A stretch of 64,000 bases of DNA, taken from assembly GCF_015689175.1 (NCBI RefSeq), contig NZ_CP065047.1, forward strand, positions 3,534,001-3,598,000. Direction: 5' to 3'. This stretch comes from Mycobacterium kubicae (GTDB lineage Bacteria; Actinomycetota; Actinomycetes; Mycobacteriales; Mycobacteriaceae). The notes beneath the pieces were generated by a model that did no database searches, was not told the origin of the DNA, and worked only from the letters and a program-made list of their open reading frames with translations. Positions within the stretch are counted from its first letter, which is position 1. Each line of letters begins with the position of its first letter. Positions 26,516 through 33,964 of the stretch are shown here, in pieces. The position numbers and the translations under genes are program-made.

Positions 26516-27657
26516 CAGCTGTGCCCGAGCATTGTGGGCCGCTTGTGCGGGTATGCAAGCGTCCCGTCGGTGCCAGTCGCAAAATTCAGCGTGTTGTGGG
26601 TGCATGGAGGGCAGTCGGGGCCAATGGCGACGCCGTACCTCTCTACGATCTCATGTGCCTCAAGGTACGTCTTCAGCATCAGATCGGTGGAGGGCGGGTG
26701 TAAGCTGCGCAGCGGAGTCGCGGGATCAGGTCGGAACGGGCTCAGAACCGGAGTGCCACCCCGTTCGGCGATAGCGCGTACACCGGCGAGCGTGTCCTCG
26801 GGGGGCTCGAGGCCCACCATGAGCATTGAGCGGGTGCGGCCTATTCCTAACTCATTACTTGCCCGCTCGATGAAGTCTAGATAGAAATTAAGGCCCTGGT
26901 TGTATTTCTGGCGAGCGTATTCACGTGTTCGTTCCCGGTTAAAGAGTTCGATGTTGATCGACAGTTCATTTAGCCCCAACTTTGCCAGCTCCCTGAGATC
27001 AAAGAGTTCTGGGAGTGGCACCATCATGATGTCGATCGGCACGTCCGGAAGCTCGACGAGCATACGTGCGTAGAGTTCCCTTAGCCAGCCGACGTCCTTC
27101 GGTTTGGGCGTGCCACCGGAGATGAGCAGATGGTGCGCGGGCTGAAGTGGGTCGGTGACTGCGGTGCGGACCGCTGACAAGGCGGCCTCCGGCGACTTCA
27201 ACGCGTATACGTTGATCGGATCGTCGTACGGAACGTTGCAAAATGTGCATGTCATCGCACAACTTCGCACCGGTGAGAGCCGCGCCCGGTCGCCATGCGT
27301 CACGACAAAATTGTTTATCGGTCCCCATGGACCGGCCGTCCCGTGATATGACGGCTGCGGCCAGAAAGACGCACCGACGCTGAGCCCCTCCCCCTCCACC
27401 CGGAAACCGTCGTCGTAAAGCAGCTGATAGGGAGTATGGGAAACGAAATTTCTATTATATAACTCGATTGGCGCATTCACCCAAACGTCGTCGTCGAGTT
27501 CAAGAATAATACCGGATGTCGATGCGTAGTCATGAGGCGACACCGCGCGGTCACCATTGAGTTCCCGAAGAGCCCGTCGGGCTGATTCGGCCAGCGACAA
27601 TCCTTTGTCAAATAGAGCGAACTTGAGCAGCTGAGCTGGGGTGAGCGCGTTTGACAT
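26515..27657 (-). CDS. Radical SAM enzyme of unknown substrate
   Basis: 380 residues. Radical SAM cluster motif CAMTCTFC (Cx3CxxC) at residues ~133-140, followed by an SAM-binding GGTP-like LLISGGTPKP and barrel strands PIDIMMVPLP, ELSINIELFN and RTRSMLMVGLEPPEDT. The C-terminus contains a Cys pair (GPDCPPCTHNTLNFA) that might bind a second cluster. The N-terminal ~125 residues are unlike common radical SAM families I know. AAGG lies upstream of ATG 27657. It is translationally coupled to a PyrB-like carbamoyltransferase and divergent from a nitroreductase (122 bp between the starts), which suggests a small-molecule or nucleotide modification pathway. Confidence 0.82.
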   Translation of the reverse strand: MSNALTPAQLLKFALFDKGLSLAESARRALRELNGDRAVSPHDYASTSGIILELDDDVWVNAPIELYNRNFVSHTPYQLLYDDGFRVEGEGLSVGASFWPQPSYHGTAGPWGPINNFVVTHGDRARLSPVRSCAMTCTFCNVPYDDPINVYALKSPEAALSAVRTAVTDPLQPAHHLLISGGTPKPKDVGWLRELYARMLVELPDVPIDIMMVPLPELFDLRELAKLGLNELSINIELFNRERTREYARQKYNQGLNFYLDFIERASNELGIGRTRSMLMVGLEPPEDTLAGVRAIAERGGTPVLSPFRPDPATPLRSLHPPSTDLMLKTYLEAHEIVERYGVAIGPDCPPCTHNTLNFATGTDGTLAYPHKRPTMLGHS

Positions 27658-27778
27658 GGCCGTCTACCTTGCGATCTTGCTTTGCGACGTCACAAATCGG
27701 CGATTGCTCCTGGTATTTGGTGGCGGTTGCGCGCGGTCTAGTATCGCTCTCATCGGATCTGGGAAGACGGGTCAGAGA

Positions 27779-28432
27779 GTGACAGGTAATGTTGTGGGTT
27801 CGGCTATCGATCTTATCTTGACACGGCACAGTGTTCGAGGCGGGTTCGATGCCAGACCAGTGCCAACGGGCGCTTTGGAGCTCATCGTTAGGTGCGCGCT
27901 CGCAGCACCTTCATCGAAGAACGCCCAACCCTGGCGGTTCCATGTGGTTCGAGACCAGAAAGCGCTGGAAGCGATCGCCGACGCCGTCCGCGACGCTGAG
28001 GACGCTTCGACCTACGTACCGCACGACCCGCGAACCGGTGCGCCGTACCCCCAGTATGTCTCTACCGTTGTCGAATCGGCTGGGGCCCTCGCCGAGGTTT
28101 CCGCTGCCATCTTCGTCGAGAATCGCGGTGTCTTCAGCGGTGGCCGAACCACACTGGCCCGCGCAACACCGGAAGCCCTGAACGGCTCTCTGACAGGGTA
28201 TGGGCTGGAACTTGTTGGCCTCGGGGCAGCGGTCGAGAACATGTGGCTAGCTGCCCACGCGCTCGGATTGGCAGCAGCATTTATGGGCGACGTCGTTGTC
28301 GCTGAGAACGCGATCCAGCAGAGATTGAGCTTCACTGGCGACCTAATCGGTGTGCTGGCGCTCGGATACGTTGGAACCGACCCCAACATGCCGCCCGTTC
28401 CCAAAGCCGAAGGTCTAGTGGTTTGGCACTGA
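27779..28432 (+). CDS. Nitroreductase-family flavoprotein
   Basis: 217 residues from GTG 27779 (another GTG at 27794; the frame is open from 27641 but runs over the divergent gene's start). FMN-dependent nitroreductase fold: LILTRHSVRGGFDARPV (FMN phosphate-binding Arg/Ser), ALAAPSSKNAQPWRFHVV, the mid-domain helix NMWLAAHALGLAAAFMG and the C-terminal GVLALGYVG...KAEGLVVW. It uses NAD(P)H to reduce nitro compounds, quinones or similar. In a divergent pair with the radical SAM-carbamoyltransferase unit it may supply a redox step. A TAGTAT at about 27739-27744 is a candidate -10 box. Confidence 0.82.
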   Translation: MTGNVVGSAIDLILTRHSVRGGFDARPVPTGALELIVRCALAAPSSKNAQPWRFHVVRDQKALEAIADAVRDAEDASTYVPHDPRTGAPYPQYVSTVVESAGALAEVSAAIFVENRGVFSGGRTTLARATPEALNGSLTGYGLELVGLGAAVENMWLAAHALGLAAAFMGDVVVAENAIQQRLSFTGDLIGVLALGYVGTDPNMPPVPKAEGLVVWH

Positions 28433-28484
28433 GAGCAGACGGAAAACCACATGGTCCATTCAACGAGCGGCGATTGATGATTAG

Positions 28485-28688
28485 CGCCGACTCGTGGAAG
28501 TGGCCGAAACCCAGACTCGGTGGACAACCGCTTTGAATCACCCTGAGTGGGTCGCGAGGGCCGCTCTCGATGCCGTCGCGAAAAGGCCTCACCGGTTCGA
28601 CTGGAAAAGCGCCGCTGAACGGCTGGTGAAGGCCCTGTTGCGAGTTGAGGGCGTCGGCGCGTATACCGCGACGGCGGAGGCCATGTGA
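28485..28688 (+). pseudogene. Possible C-terminal fragment of a glycosyltransferase
   Basis: A short frame with only a GTG start (28494) and a stop just upstream at 28482. It encodes NHPEWVARAALDAVAKRPHRFDWKSAAERLVKALLRV, which resembles the last helices of GT4-type glycosyltransferases (often ...RFSWDRAAERLLELY). If so, only the tail is left. The rest of the 300 bp between the nitroreductase and the next gene shows nothing else. Confidence 0.25.
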
Positions 28689-28735
28689 AGATTATGCGAC
28701 GGTTTAGTCGGAGCACCACTTAATAAGGGGGACTG

Positions 28736-29557
28736 ATGATTGATGCGAAGGGCGTATTGGTGATGATTTCGGCGCCGGGCGACACCTCTGAAGAAGTGGA
28801 TGCCATCAAAAGCGCCTTGCACGGCCTCAACGGTGCGCGCGCCGAGCGGGACGGCGTGATTGTGCTACCCCAACATTGGAAATCCGACGCGATTCCGCGA
28901 ATGGGCTCGGGCGGCCCGCAGGGCATTATCAATGAGCAGATTGTCGATAAGGCAGACATCCTCGTGGCGCTGTTTGATAGCCGATTAGGACAAGCGACAA
29001 CAAACGCGGTGTCAGGGACCGCCGAGGAGATAGACCGCGCCATAGACCAAGGCAAATTCGTCCACGTGTGGTTTTCAAACGAGGACTTGCCCCGGAATGC
29101 CGACCTCGACCAGCTTGCCAAACTCCGCGCATTTCGCGCCGACCTCGAAAAGCGTGGGCTACTTGGCGAATACGCCAATCCTCAAGACCTTGCTTACCAG
29201 GTACGCGCCGCGGTTGAGCACGACATCTACGAGATGGATTTAACAGCCCGCCCTAAACCAACCGCACATAAGGCGGCCGCCGACCACGCAATGCCGAGGC
29301 TGCGGTACGACGACGGTAGTAAGCGCGTCATTCTCGAAAACAAGAGTCAAACCGTTAAGGCCGAACAGCTTACACTCGAAGTGATCGAAAAAGGCCCATT
29401 TAGGCTTTTTTACGACGGCACACCGATCGACCTCCCGCCGCTATCCGAAGTCAGCTTCCCCATCACACTCGCTTGGGGCGCCAACAAGATCATTATTAGA
29501 GTCAGATGGCTTGAGAATGGCGAAATCCAGGAAGAGACAATCACTCTGACGTTCTAA
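28736..29557 (+). CDS. TIR/deoxyribosyltransferase-like (DUF4062-like) domain protein
   Basis: 273 residues with AAGGGGG well placed before ATG 28736. Residues ~1-160 are homologous to the N-terminus of the protein at 23652-25151: KGVLVMISAPGDTSEEVDAIK, DGVIVLPQHWKSDAIPRM, GIINEQIVDKADILVALFDSRLG, SGTAEEIDRAIDQGKFVHVWFS. The conserved SGTxxE resembles the catalytic Glu segment of nucleoside deoxyribosyltransferases, hence a possible nucleotide-processing effector (inference). Residues ~190-273 look like a small beta-sandwich (RVILENKSQTVKAEQLTLEVI, RVRWLENGEIQEETITLTF). Five bp before the next gene; the two form a unit at the island's integrase side. Confidence 0.6.
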   Translation: MIDAKGVLVMISAPGDTSEEVDAIKSALHGLNGARAERDGVIVLPQHWKSDAIPRMGSGGPQGIINEQIVDKADILVALFDSRLGQATTNAVSGTAEEIDRAIDQGKFVHVWFSNEDLPRNADLDQLAKLRAFRADLEKRGLLGEYANPQDLAYQVRAAVEHDIYEMDLTARPKPTAHKAAADHAMPRLRYDDGSKRVILENKSQTVKAEQLTLEVIEKGPFRLFYDGTPIDLPPLSEVSFPITLAWGANKIIIRVRWLENGEIQEETITLTF

Positions 29558-29562
29558 CCACC

Positions 29563-30249
29563 ATGCTTCTTGTACCGCTTGCACCTCTCCCCGTAGAGAT
29601 CACAAATCACACCGAGTGGTGGCAACCCTGGCTCCCGGTCGGCACCGGGCTAGTGGTCGCGATGGTCGCGTTCGCCGGGGTTCTACTAAGTAACCGCACC
29701 AACCGTCGTGCGATTGCCGCCGCCGACGGACGAGAAGTAGACAAGTGGCGAAGAGATACGTTGCTGCGTCTCTGTTCGGATGCGGTGACGGCATCACTTG
29801 ATGTCGAAACTCTGTACGAGAAGGGAGTCGAGGAACGGCAAAATCTCGACGGAGACGCCATAGCTGCAGCGATTCACAAGATCGGACCCGTGGCTGAAAC
29901 GATCAATCTGATCGGGATCACTGCCCTCGTCGAACTCGCCCGACGGCTAGAGGAAGCGTGCAATGGCATCCAGACCTATGCCGAGGAATTCGTCGTCGCA
30001 AGAATCACATATGAAAACCTTCTGGACGACTTCAAGAACGCCTCCCCTGAGGCTACGCCCTTGGAGGTAGCAGCGGCTTCCAACGAGGCTAGGCAAGTAG
30101 GGCTCACGAATGCCGAGTCAGAATTTGCAGCCTCTATCGCGCGGATGGCTACAGTACGCGGATTCTTCATTCAAAAGGCCGGCGAGGTTCTCAACGAGAA
30201 GACCTCAAAGGGAAAGAAACGACGTTGGTACTTCCTTCATCTCCGCTAG
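29563..30249 (+). CDS. Membrane-anchored helical protein of unknown function
   Basis: 228 residues. One N-terminal transmembrane segment (LPVGTGLVVAMVAFAGVLLSN) is followed by NRTNRRA and a long, charged helical region with coiled-coil character (ADGREVDKWRRDTLLRLCSDAV ... LARRLEEACNGIQTYAEEFV). It ends in a very basic KTSKGKKRRWYFLHLR. The helical part should lie in the cytoplasm. It directly follows the TIR/deoxyribosyltransferase-like gene (5 bp). Its 3' end overlaps the convergent integrase by 59 bp. A membrane partner for the upstream protein is plausible. No family recognised. Confidence 0.6.
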   Translation: MLLVPLAPLPVEITNHTEWWQPWLPVGTGLVVAMVAFAGVLLSNRTNRRAIAAADGREVDKWRRDTLLRLCSDAVTASLDVETLYEKGVEERQNLDGDAIAAAIHKIGPVAETINLIGITALVELARRLEEACNGIQTYAEEFVVARITYENLLDDFKNASPEATPLEVAAASNEARQVGLTNAESEFAASIARMATVRGFFIQKAGEVLNEKTSKGKKRRWYFLHLR

Positions 30250-31546
30250 TCTGGCCAGGTGGTTCCGGCAACGGGTTAACCGCGCCACCGTCGTCCTCGG
30301 GTATGTAATCGCCGTACACGTCCAACGTCAGCGTGAACGTGCTGTGTCCCAGCCACTTCGAGACCTGCATGAAGTGGACACCCGCCGAAAGCCAGAGTGT
30401 CGCCGCCGTATGCCGTAGGTCGTGTAACCGCACCCCTTGAACAGCGGGTGCATCTTTCGTGGCTGGGCGGCTCGCCGGTAGGCCGACAGCTTCCAATGCC
30501 GGACAAAATACGTTCTTATAGAACGCCCCGGTGTCGACGGGCTCAGAGAAGTCGATCGGCGCGACCGCAAGTTGGCCGCGCTGACGCGAGCCGCCGAGTG
30601 CGCAATTCGGCCACAACGGCGCGGTTGGCTCCTTAGCGCGTGGGTGCGTGTGCTCGAGATAATGGCGCATCCGCTCCGCGAGCCACCCCGGCAACGGCAC
30701 CGCGCGTGCGCTCTTGGCGCTCTTGAGCGTGTCCGTTACCCATACCCGGGCTCGTCGCTTCTTCGCCCGACGAACGTTCACACTCGCGCGGACGCCATCC
30801 GGTCCCAGCACGAAGATGAGGCCAGCTACCTCGCAGCCGGCTAGCTCCTCCGCACGCAGGCCGGTATACGCGGCAAACAGCGTCAGGAGCTCGTACACGG
30901 GGTATCGCCTACCGACGCTGGCCGCCACGGCCCCGACCTGCTCGGCCGTTAGCGGGTGGTGCCGCCGGTTCCGGCGTTTCGCGCTGTTGGAAGAAAAGTC
31001 AACTCCATCAGCCGGGTTCGACGCAATTGCCTTGTGTCGCATGGCATACACGAACACGCCGCGGAGCACTGACCAATGATGCTTTAGCGTGGCAGGTGTC
31101 AACCCGCGCGCCACCAGTCCGGCAAGATACCGCTCGCAGTGGGCCGGGGTAATCGACGCGATCGCCTTTGCGCCGAACTCCGGCAGCGCGTACACCGCTA
31201 GGCGAGCTTCATAGCCGTCGACGGTGTCTGCCTTCACCTTGGCGGAAGTGACCTTCACACGTTGGGAATCGAGCCACGCGCGCGCGTAATAACTGAACGT
31301 CAACGCGGCTGCCTTCTTCTGCTCAGCTAGGGCGGTTGTTGTGCCGAAGTGCTTGGCATTGTTGAGCTCGTCCCGGCGTGCCTCGGCATCTTCTCGCGTT
31401 GGGTAACTCTCCTGCCGTGAACGTACCCGGCCCGGTATGGGCATACCCCTGGCGTCCGTGGCGGGCTCCCGCCAAACCACCTCATACCGCTTTACGGTCT
31501 TGCCTTTGCGCTTTTGTTTCGTGTCGTAGCTGCGGATGTACGCCAT
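30191..31546 (-). CDS. int: Tyrosine-type site-specific integrase
   Basis: 451 residues. N-terminal arm-binding region rich in basic residues (MAYIRSYDTKQKRKGKTVKRYEVVWRE), a core-binding domain (~85-190) and a catalytic domain. The catalytic residues are visible: Arg in YTGLRAEELAG, Lys near SAKSARAVPLP, HxxR in RLHDLRHTAATLWLSAG, His in SKWLGHSTFTLTLDVYGDYIP and the Tyr nucleophile in the same segment. It is the obvious enzyme for integration into the tRNA at 49334-49407, yet it lies in the middle of the island and not beside an att site, as would happen if cargo was gained on both sides or elements merged. Confidence 0.92.
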   Translation of the reverse strand: MAYIRSYDTKQKRKGKTVKRYEVVWREPATDARGMPIPGRVRSRQESYPTREDAEARRDELNNAKHFGTTTALAEQKKAAALTFSYYARAWLDSQRVKVTSAKVKADTVDGYEARLAVYALPEFGAKAIASITPAHCERYLAGLVARGLTPATLKHHWSVLRGVFVYAMRHKAIASNPADGVDFSSNSAKRRNRRHHPLTAEQVGAVAASVGRRYPVYELLTLFAAYTGLRAEELAGCEVAGLIFVLGPDGVRASVNVRRAKKRRARVWVTDTLKSAKSARAVPLPGWLAERMRHYLEHTHPRAKEPTAPLWPNCALGGSRQRGQLAVAPIDFSEPVDTGAFYKNVFCPALEAVGLPASRPATKDAPAVQGVRLHDLRHTAATLWLSAGVHFMQVSKWLGHSTFTLTLDVYGDYIPEDDGGAVNPLPEPPGQTSGDEGSTNVVSFPLRSSR

Positions 31547-31624
31547 GTCACGACTGCCGTTCTGTCAGTGTGGGTTGGATGTAGGCGTAGGTGATACCTC
31601 GAAGAATGTTGCCTATCGTGTGCC

Positions 31625-32359
31625 TCATGCGGCGGCATTCTGTCTGCTCCCGCGGGACAAGATGCGCGCGGCCACAGGACTGGTCCAACGACCGCCGCGC
31701 TTGGTCGGGTAACCTTCAGCGGCGAGCACACGCGCGATCTCCCGGGTTGACGCGCCCTCCCCTGCCATGGCTCTCATGCGAGCCAAGGCAGCTTGCTCGG
31801 CGGGTTCGACCACCAGCGCACCGTGCGGGTTCTCCGGGTTCGGCTTGTCTACCCGCCAACCATATGGGGGTGAGCCTGTGGCGTGCCCACCGTTCGCAGC
31901 CTTGGCATTGCGGCCGTCACGCAGCCGCTTGGCGATGAGTCGGCGATCCAATTCATGGAAAACTCCGCGCATCTGGCGCATGGCTGTCCGCATGGGGTCA
32001 TCTGGATCATCGCGCGAAACCTCCTGCGGGGGAACGGAAGTAAAGACCGCGCACGACTCGCTGCCCCAAACCTCCGCCAGCACGGCCTCTTGCACGCTCA
32101 CCGCGCGGGCAAGCCTGTCGAGCTCACGCACGATGAGCGCGTCCGCTTTGCCGTCGCGGATGATCGTCAGGGCGTCGAGTAGGCCGGGACGCTTGGACAC
32201 GTCGAGGGCACCGCTTTGCCCCTCGTCGATGCTCCAGGCGACAATCTTCGCGCCCAGCGCCTTGGCCGCTTTGCGGACGGCCTCGCACTGCACATCGAGC
32301 CCATAGCCTTTGTCGGCCTGCTCGATGGTCGAGACTCGCAGATAAGCAACGAGTTTCAT
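31625..32359 (-). CDS. Serine recombinase (resolvase/invertase family)
   Basis: 244 residues. N-terminal catalytic domain with MKLVAYLRVSTIEQADKGYGLD (Arg8 and the nucleophile Ser10), ALIVRELDRLARAVSVQEAVLAEV and the long helix RRLIAKRLRDGRNAKAANGG. A short C-terminal recombinase-like helical region follows (AALARMRAMAGEGASTREIARVLAAEGYPTKRGGRWTSPVAARIL), a typical helix-turn-helix. Larger than simple resolvases but lacking the extended zinc domain of large serine integrases. It stands beside the tyrosine integrase, two unlike recombinases in one module. Possible role: resolution or host control of a nested element. Confidence 0.88.
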   Translation of the reverse strand: MKLVAYLRVSTIEQADKGYGLDVQCEAVRKAAKALGAKIVAWSIDEGQSGALDVSKRPGLLDALTIIRDGKADALIVRELDRLARAVSVQEAVLAEVWGSESCAVFTSVPPQEVSRDDPDDPMRTAMRQMRGVFHELDRRLIAKRLRDGRNAKAANGGHATGSPPYGWRVDKPNPENPHGALVVEPAEQAALARMRAMAGEGASTREIARVLAAEGYPTKRGGRWTSPVAARILSRGSRQNAAA

Positions 32360-32365
32360 GACCGG

Positions 32366-32542
32366 TCAACCCTCTTGTTCGGCATGTTCGACGTGCCAGG
32401 CGTAGGTCGAGACGTAATCCATGATGTTCTCGTAGTCGGCTTCAGCCAGCACTGTGTTAGCTTCCCCTGCAACCACATTCCACACGCCGTTGTCGCGGAT
32501 GAGCGTTATCGCGGCAGACTAGCCATTGCTTTTCTTCTCCAT
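32366..32542 (-). pseudogene. Small ORF with in-frame TAG, between resolvase and excisionase
   Basis: From ATG 32542 the frame reads MEKKSNG, then TAG at 32519-32521, then continues open in the same frame as SAAITLIRDNGVWNVVAGEA and NTVLAEADYENIMDYVSTYA to TGA at 32366-32368. The second part looks like a real small soluble protein, and its stop is 6 bp before the resolvase ATG. The stop is most simply a TGG-to-TAG change. A GTG at 32485 could restart translation, but I see no ribosome site for it. Confidence 0.4.
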
Positions 32543-32594
32543 GTGCTAGCTCGTTGGAGTCGCCCCTGGCCGGCTGCCAATCGGCCGGGAGTGG

Positions 32595-32819
32595 TCACTT
32601 CGCGGCGGGGAAGGCCGCCGCCTTCGGCGCGCGATATGGGCCGGTTTGACGCCGCGAAGCTAGCCAGTTCAAGGCATCTCGCTTCGAGAACAGGTTCTTA
32701 TTACCCAGTCGGGTTGGGACGATCTCGCGCCGTAGCACCGCCCACTTGATAGTGCGGCGGGTAACGGGAATGCCTTCTTTGTGATGCAGGTATTCCCACA
32801 GCTCATCTTCGCTGAGCAC
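32595..32819 (-). CDS. Excisionase-like helix-turn-helix protein
   Basis: 74 residues from GTG 32819, with GAGGAGG correctly spaced upstream. The N-terminal half is a winged helix of the MerR/excisionase (HTH_17) type: MLSEDELWEYLHHKEGIPVTRRTIKWAVLRREIVPTRLGNKNLFSKRDALNWL, where the middle is the recognition helix and RLGNKNLFSKRD the wing. Such proteins direct excision by tyrosine integrases or regulate the module. It lies upstream of the recombinases on the same strand. Confidence 0.75.
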   Translation of the reverse strand: MLSEDELWEYLHHKEGIPVTRRTIKWAVLRREIVPTRLGNKNLFSKRDALNWLASRRQTGPYRAPKAAAFPAAK

Positions 32820-33052
32820 TGGCTTTCCTCCTCATTCACGGACAACTCCCGGAAGGTCTGGCCCGCTAAGCAGGCAGATACCGACGACCGCAACAGGCTT
32901 GTTACGGCCGAGTTCCCTTCTGGTTGTCCCGAGACCTCTAGCGCCGAAGGGCCGCCAAACACATTCGGCGAGGCCGGTCTCTATAGCGTACGCCACCCGC
33001 GCCGCGCCCGCCGACGTATTAAGGCCGGCGAACGCGACAGCGGGACAACCGA

Positions 33053-33340
33053 TTACAGCACGCGCATGCCCTTCTTCTCAGCGCGTGACACCCAATCGAA
33101 CTCCGAAACGGCGAACCGAATTACGGATGCGTACGGGTACGCCTGCAGGATTTCGCTGTGCTTATTCAGGAGTGCTTCGGCGCTCAGGTACAAGCCGACC
33201 CGTGTAGCTACCCAGGCGTCTGTGCCTCTGGCGATCCGCCGGGCGGTTATGCAGCGTGGCAACTTGTCGTCACGCCACCACTCGACGCGCCCAATGGGCA
33301 TCGTCGGATCGGATGTTATTGATGGAACGGTCATTGTCAT
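33053..33340 (-). CDS. Small hypothetical protein of the integration module
   Basis: 95 residues from ATG 33340 (or ATG 33334); the frame is open to 33439 but AGAGAAAG precedes these two ATGs. Sequence: PSITSDPTMPIGRVEWWRDD, then KLPRCITARRIARGTDAWVATRVGLYLSAEALLNKHSEIL and a C-terminal QAYPYASVIRFAVSEFDWVS. Soluble, mixed alpha/beta. No family recognised. It lies on the same strand as the excisionase-like and recombinase genes. Confidence 0.5.
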   Translation of the reverse strand: MTMTVPSITSDPTMPIGRVEWWRDDKLPRCITARRIARGTDAWVATRVGLYLSAEALLNKHSEILQAYPYASVIRFAVSEFDWVSRAEKKGMRVL

Positions 33341-33964
33341 GACTTTCTCTCGGTACTCCCCGAGAAACCTAGAAGGGTGCCCCGGAAAGCATTTCCACCG
33401 CATACGGTTGTGCACGATGGTGCTGTCCGTGGCACCCACTTCACGCCCAAGGGTGTCGTCACGGGCCTACACGCGACCTGGGTTCCACTGCACGTCGCTC
33501 GTATAACGACGAACACCTGGCCAGGCTCTTGGTATAGGCGGCATCCCGCGTCGGGGCGCTAGAGGCGCGGGTAACTGATGTCGAATCTATGCGCTGCCGA
33601 ATCAGATTACAAGCCAATACCTTTCAGCGAATCGTATGGGTCAGACCGGGCCGAAGCGTCAGAAACCTTTAGTGGGTCCTAAGTCTCAATTAGCTCATCG
33701 AAAGGTTTATGTTCCGCGGTACACACGCGTACCACGTGGTTCGGCCACGAATGCCGCCTGCTTCGGCCCGGGACGCAAGCCGATCGTTAGCCCGGCGCTC
33801 GGTATCGCCTAGCGTTGCGTCGGTGTGCCTACGAGTGCGTCTGTGACCCAGGCGGCGAGGGTCTCGTCGGGGTCGGGGTTTGGCTGCTAGCGCCCCGAGG
33901 GGCTCCGTAGCGCTAAAGGTTCTTGTTAGAGGTGCTGCAGTGTAAATCCTGGACTGAGGGGATA
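33341..33964. other. Intergenic, ~620 bp, no gene seen
   Basis: Separates the recombinase module from the SNF2/DUF1156/DUF499 operon, which ends at 33965. No frame with a ribosome site or recognisable product was found, and no tRNA-like fold. It probably contains the promoter of the excisionase/recombinase genes. Confidence 0.4.
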
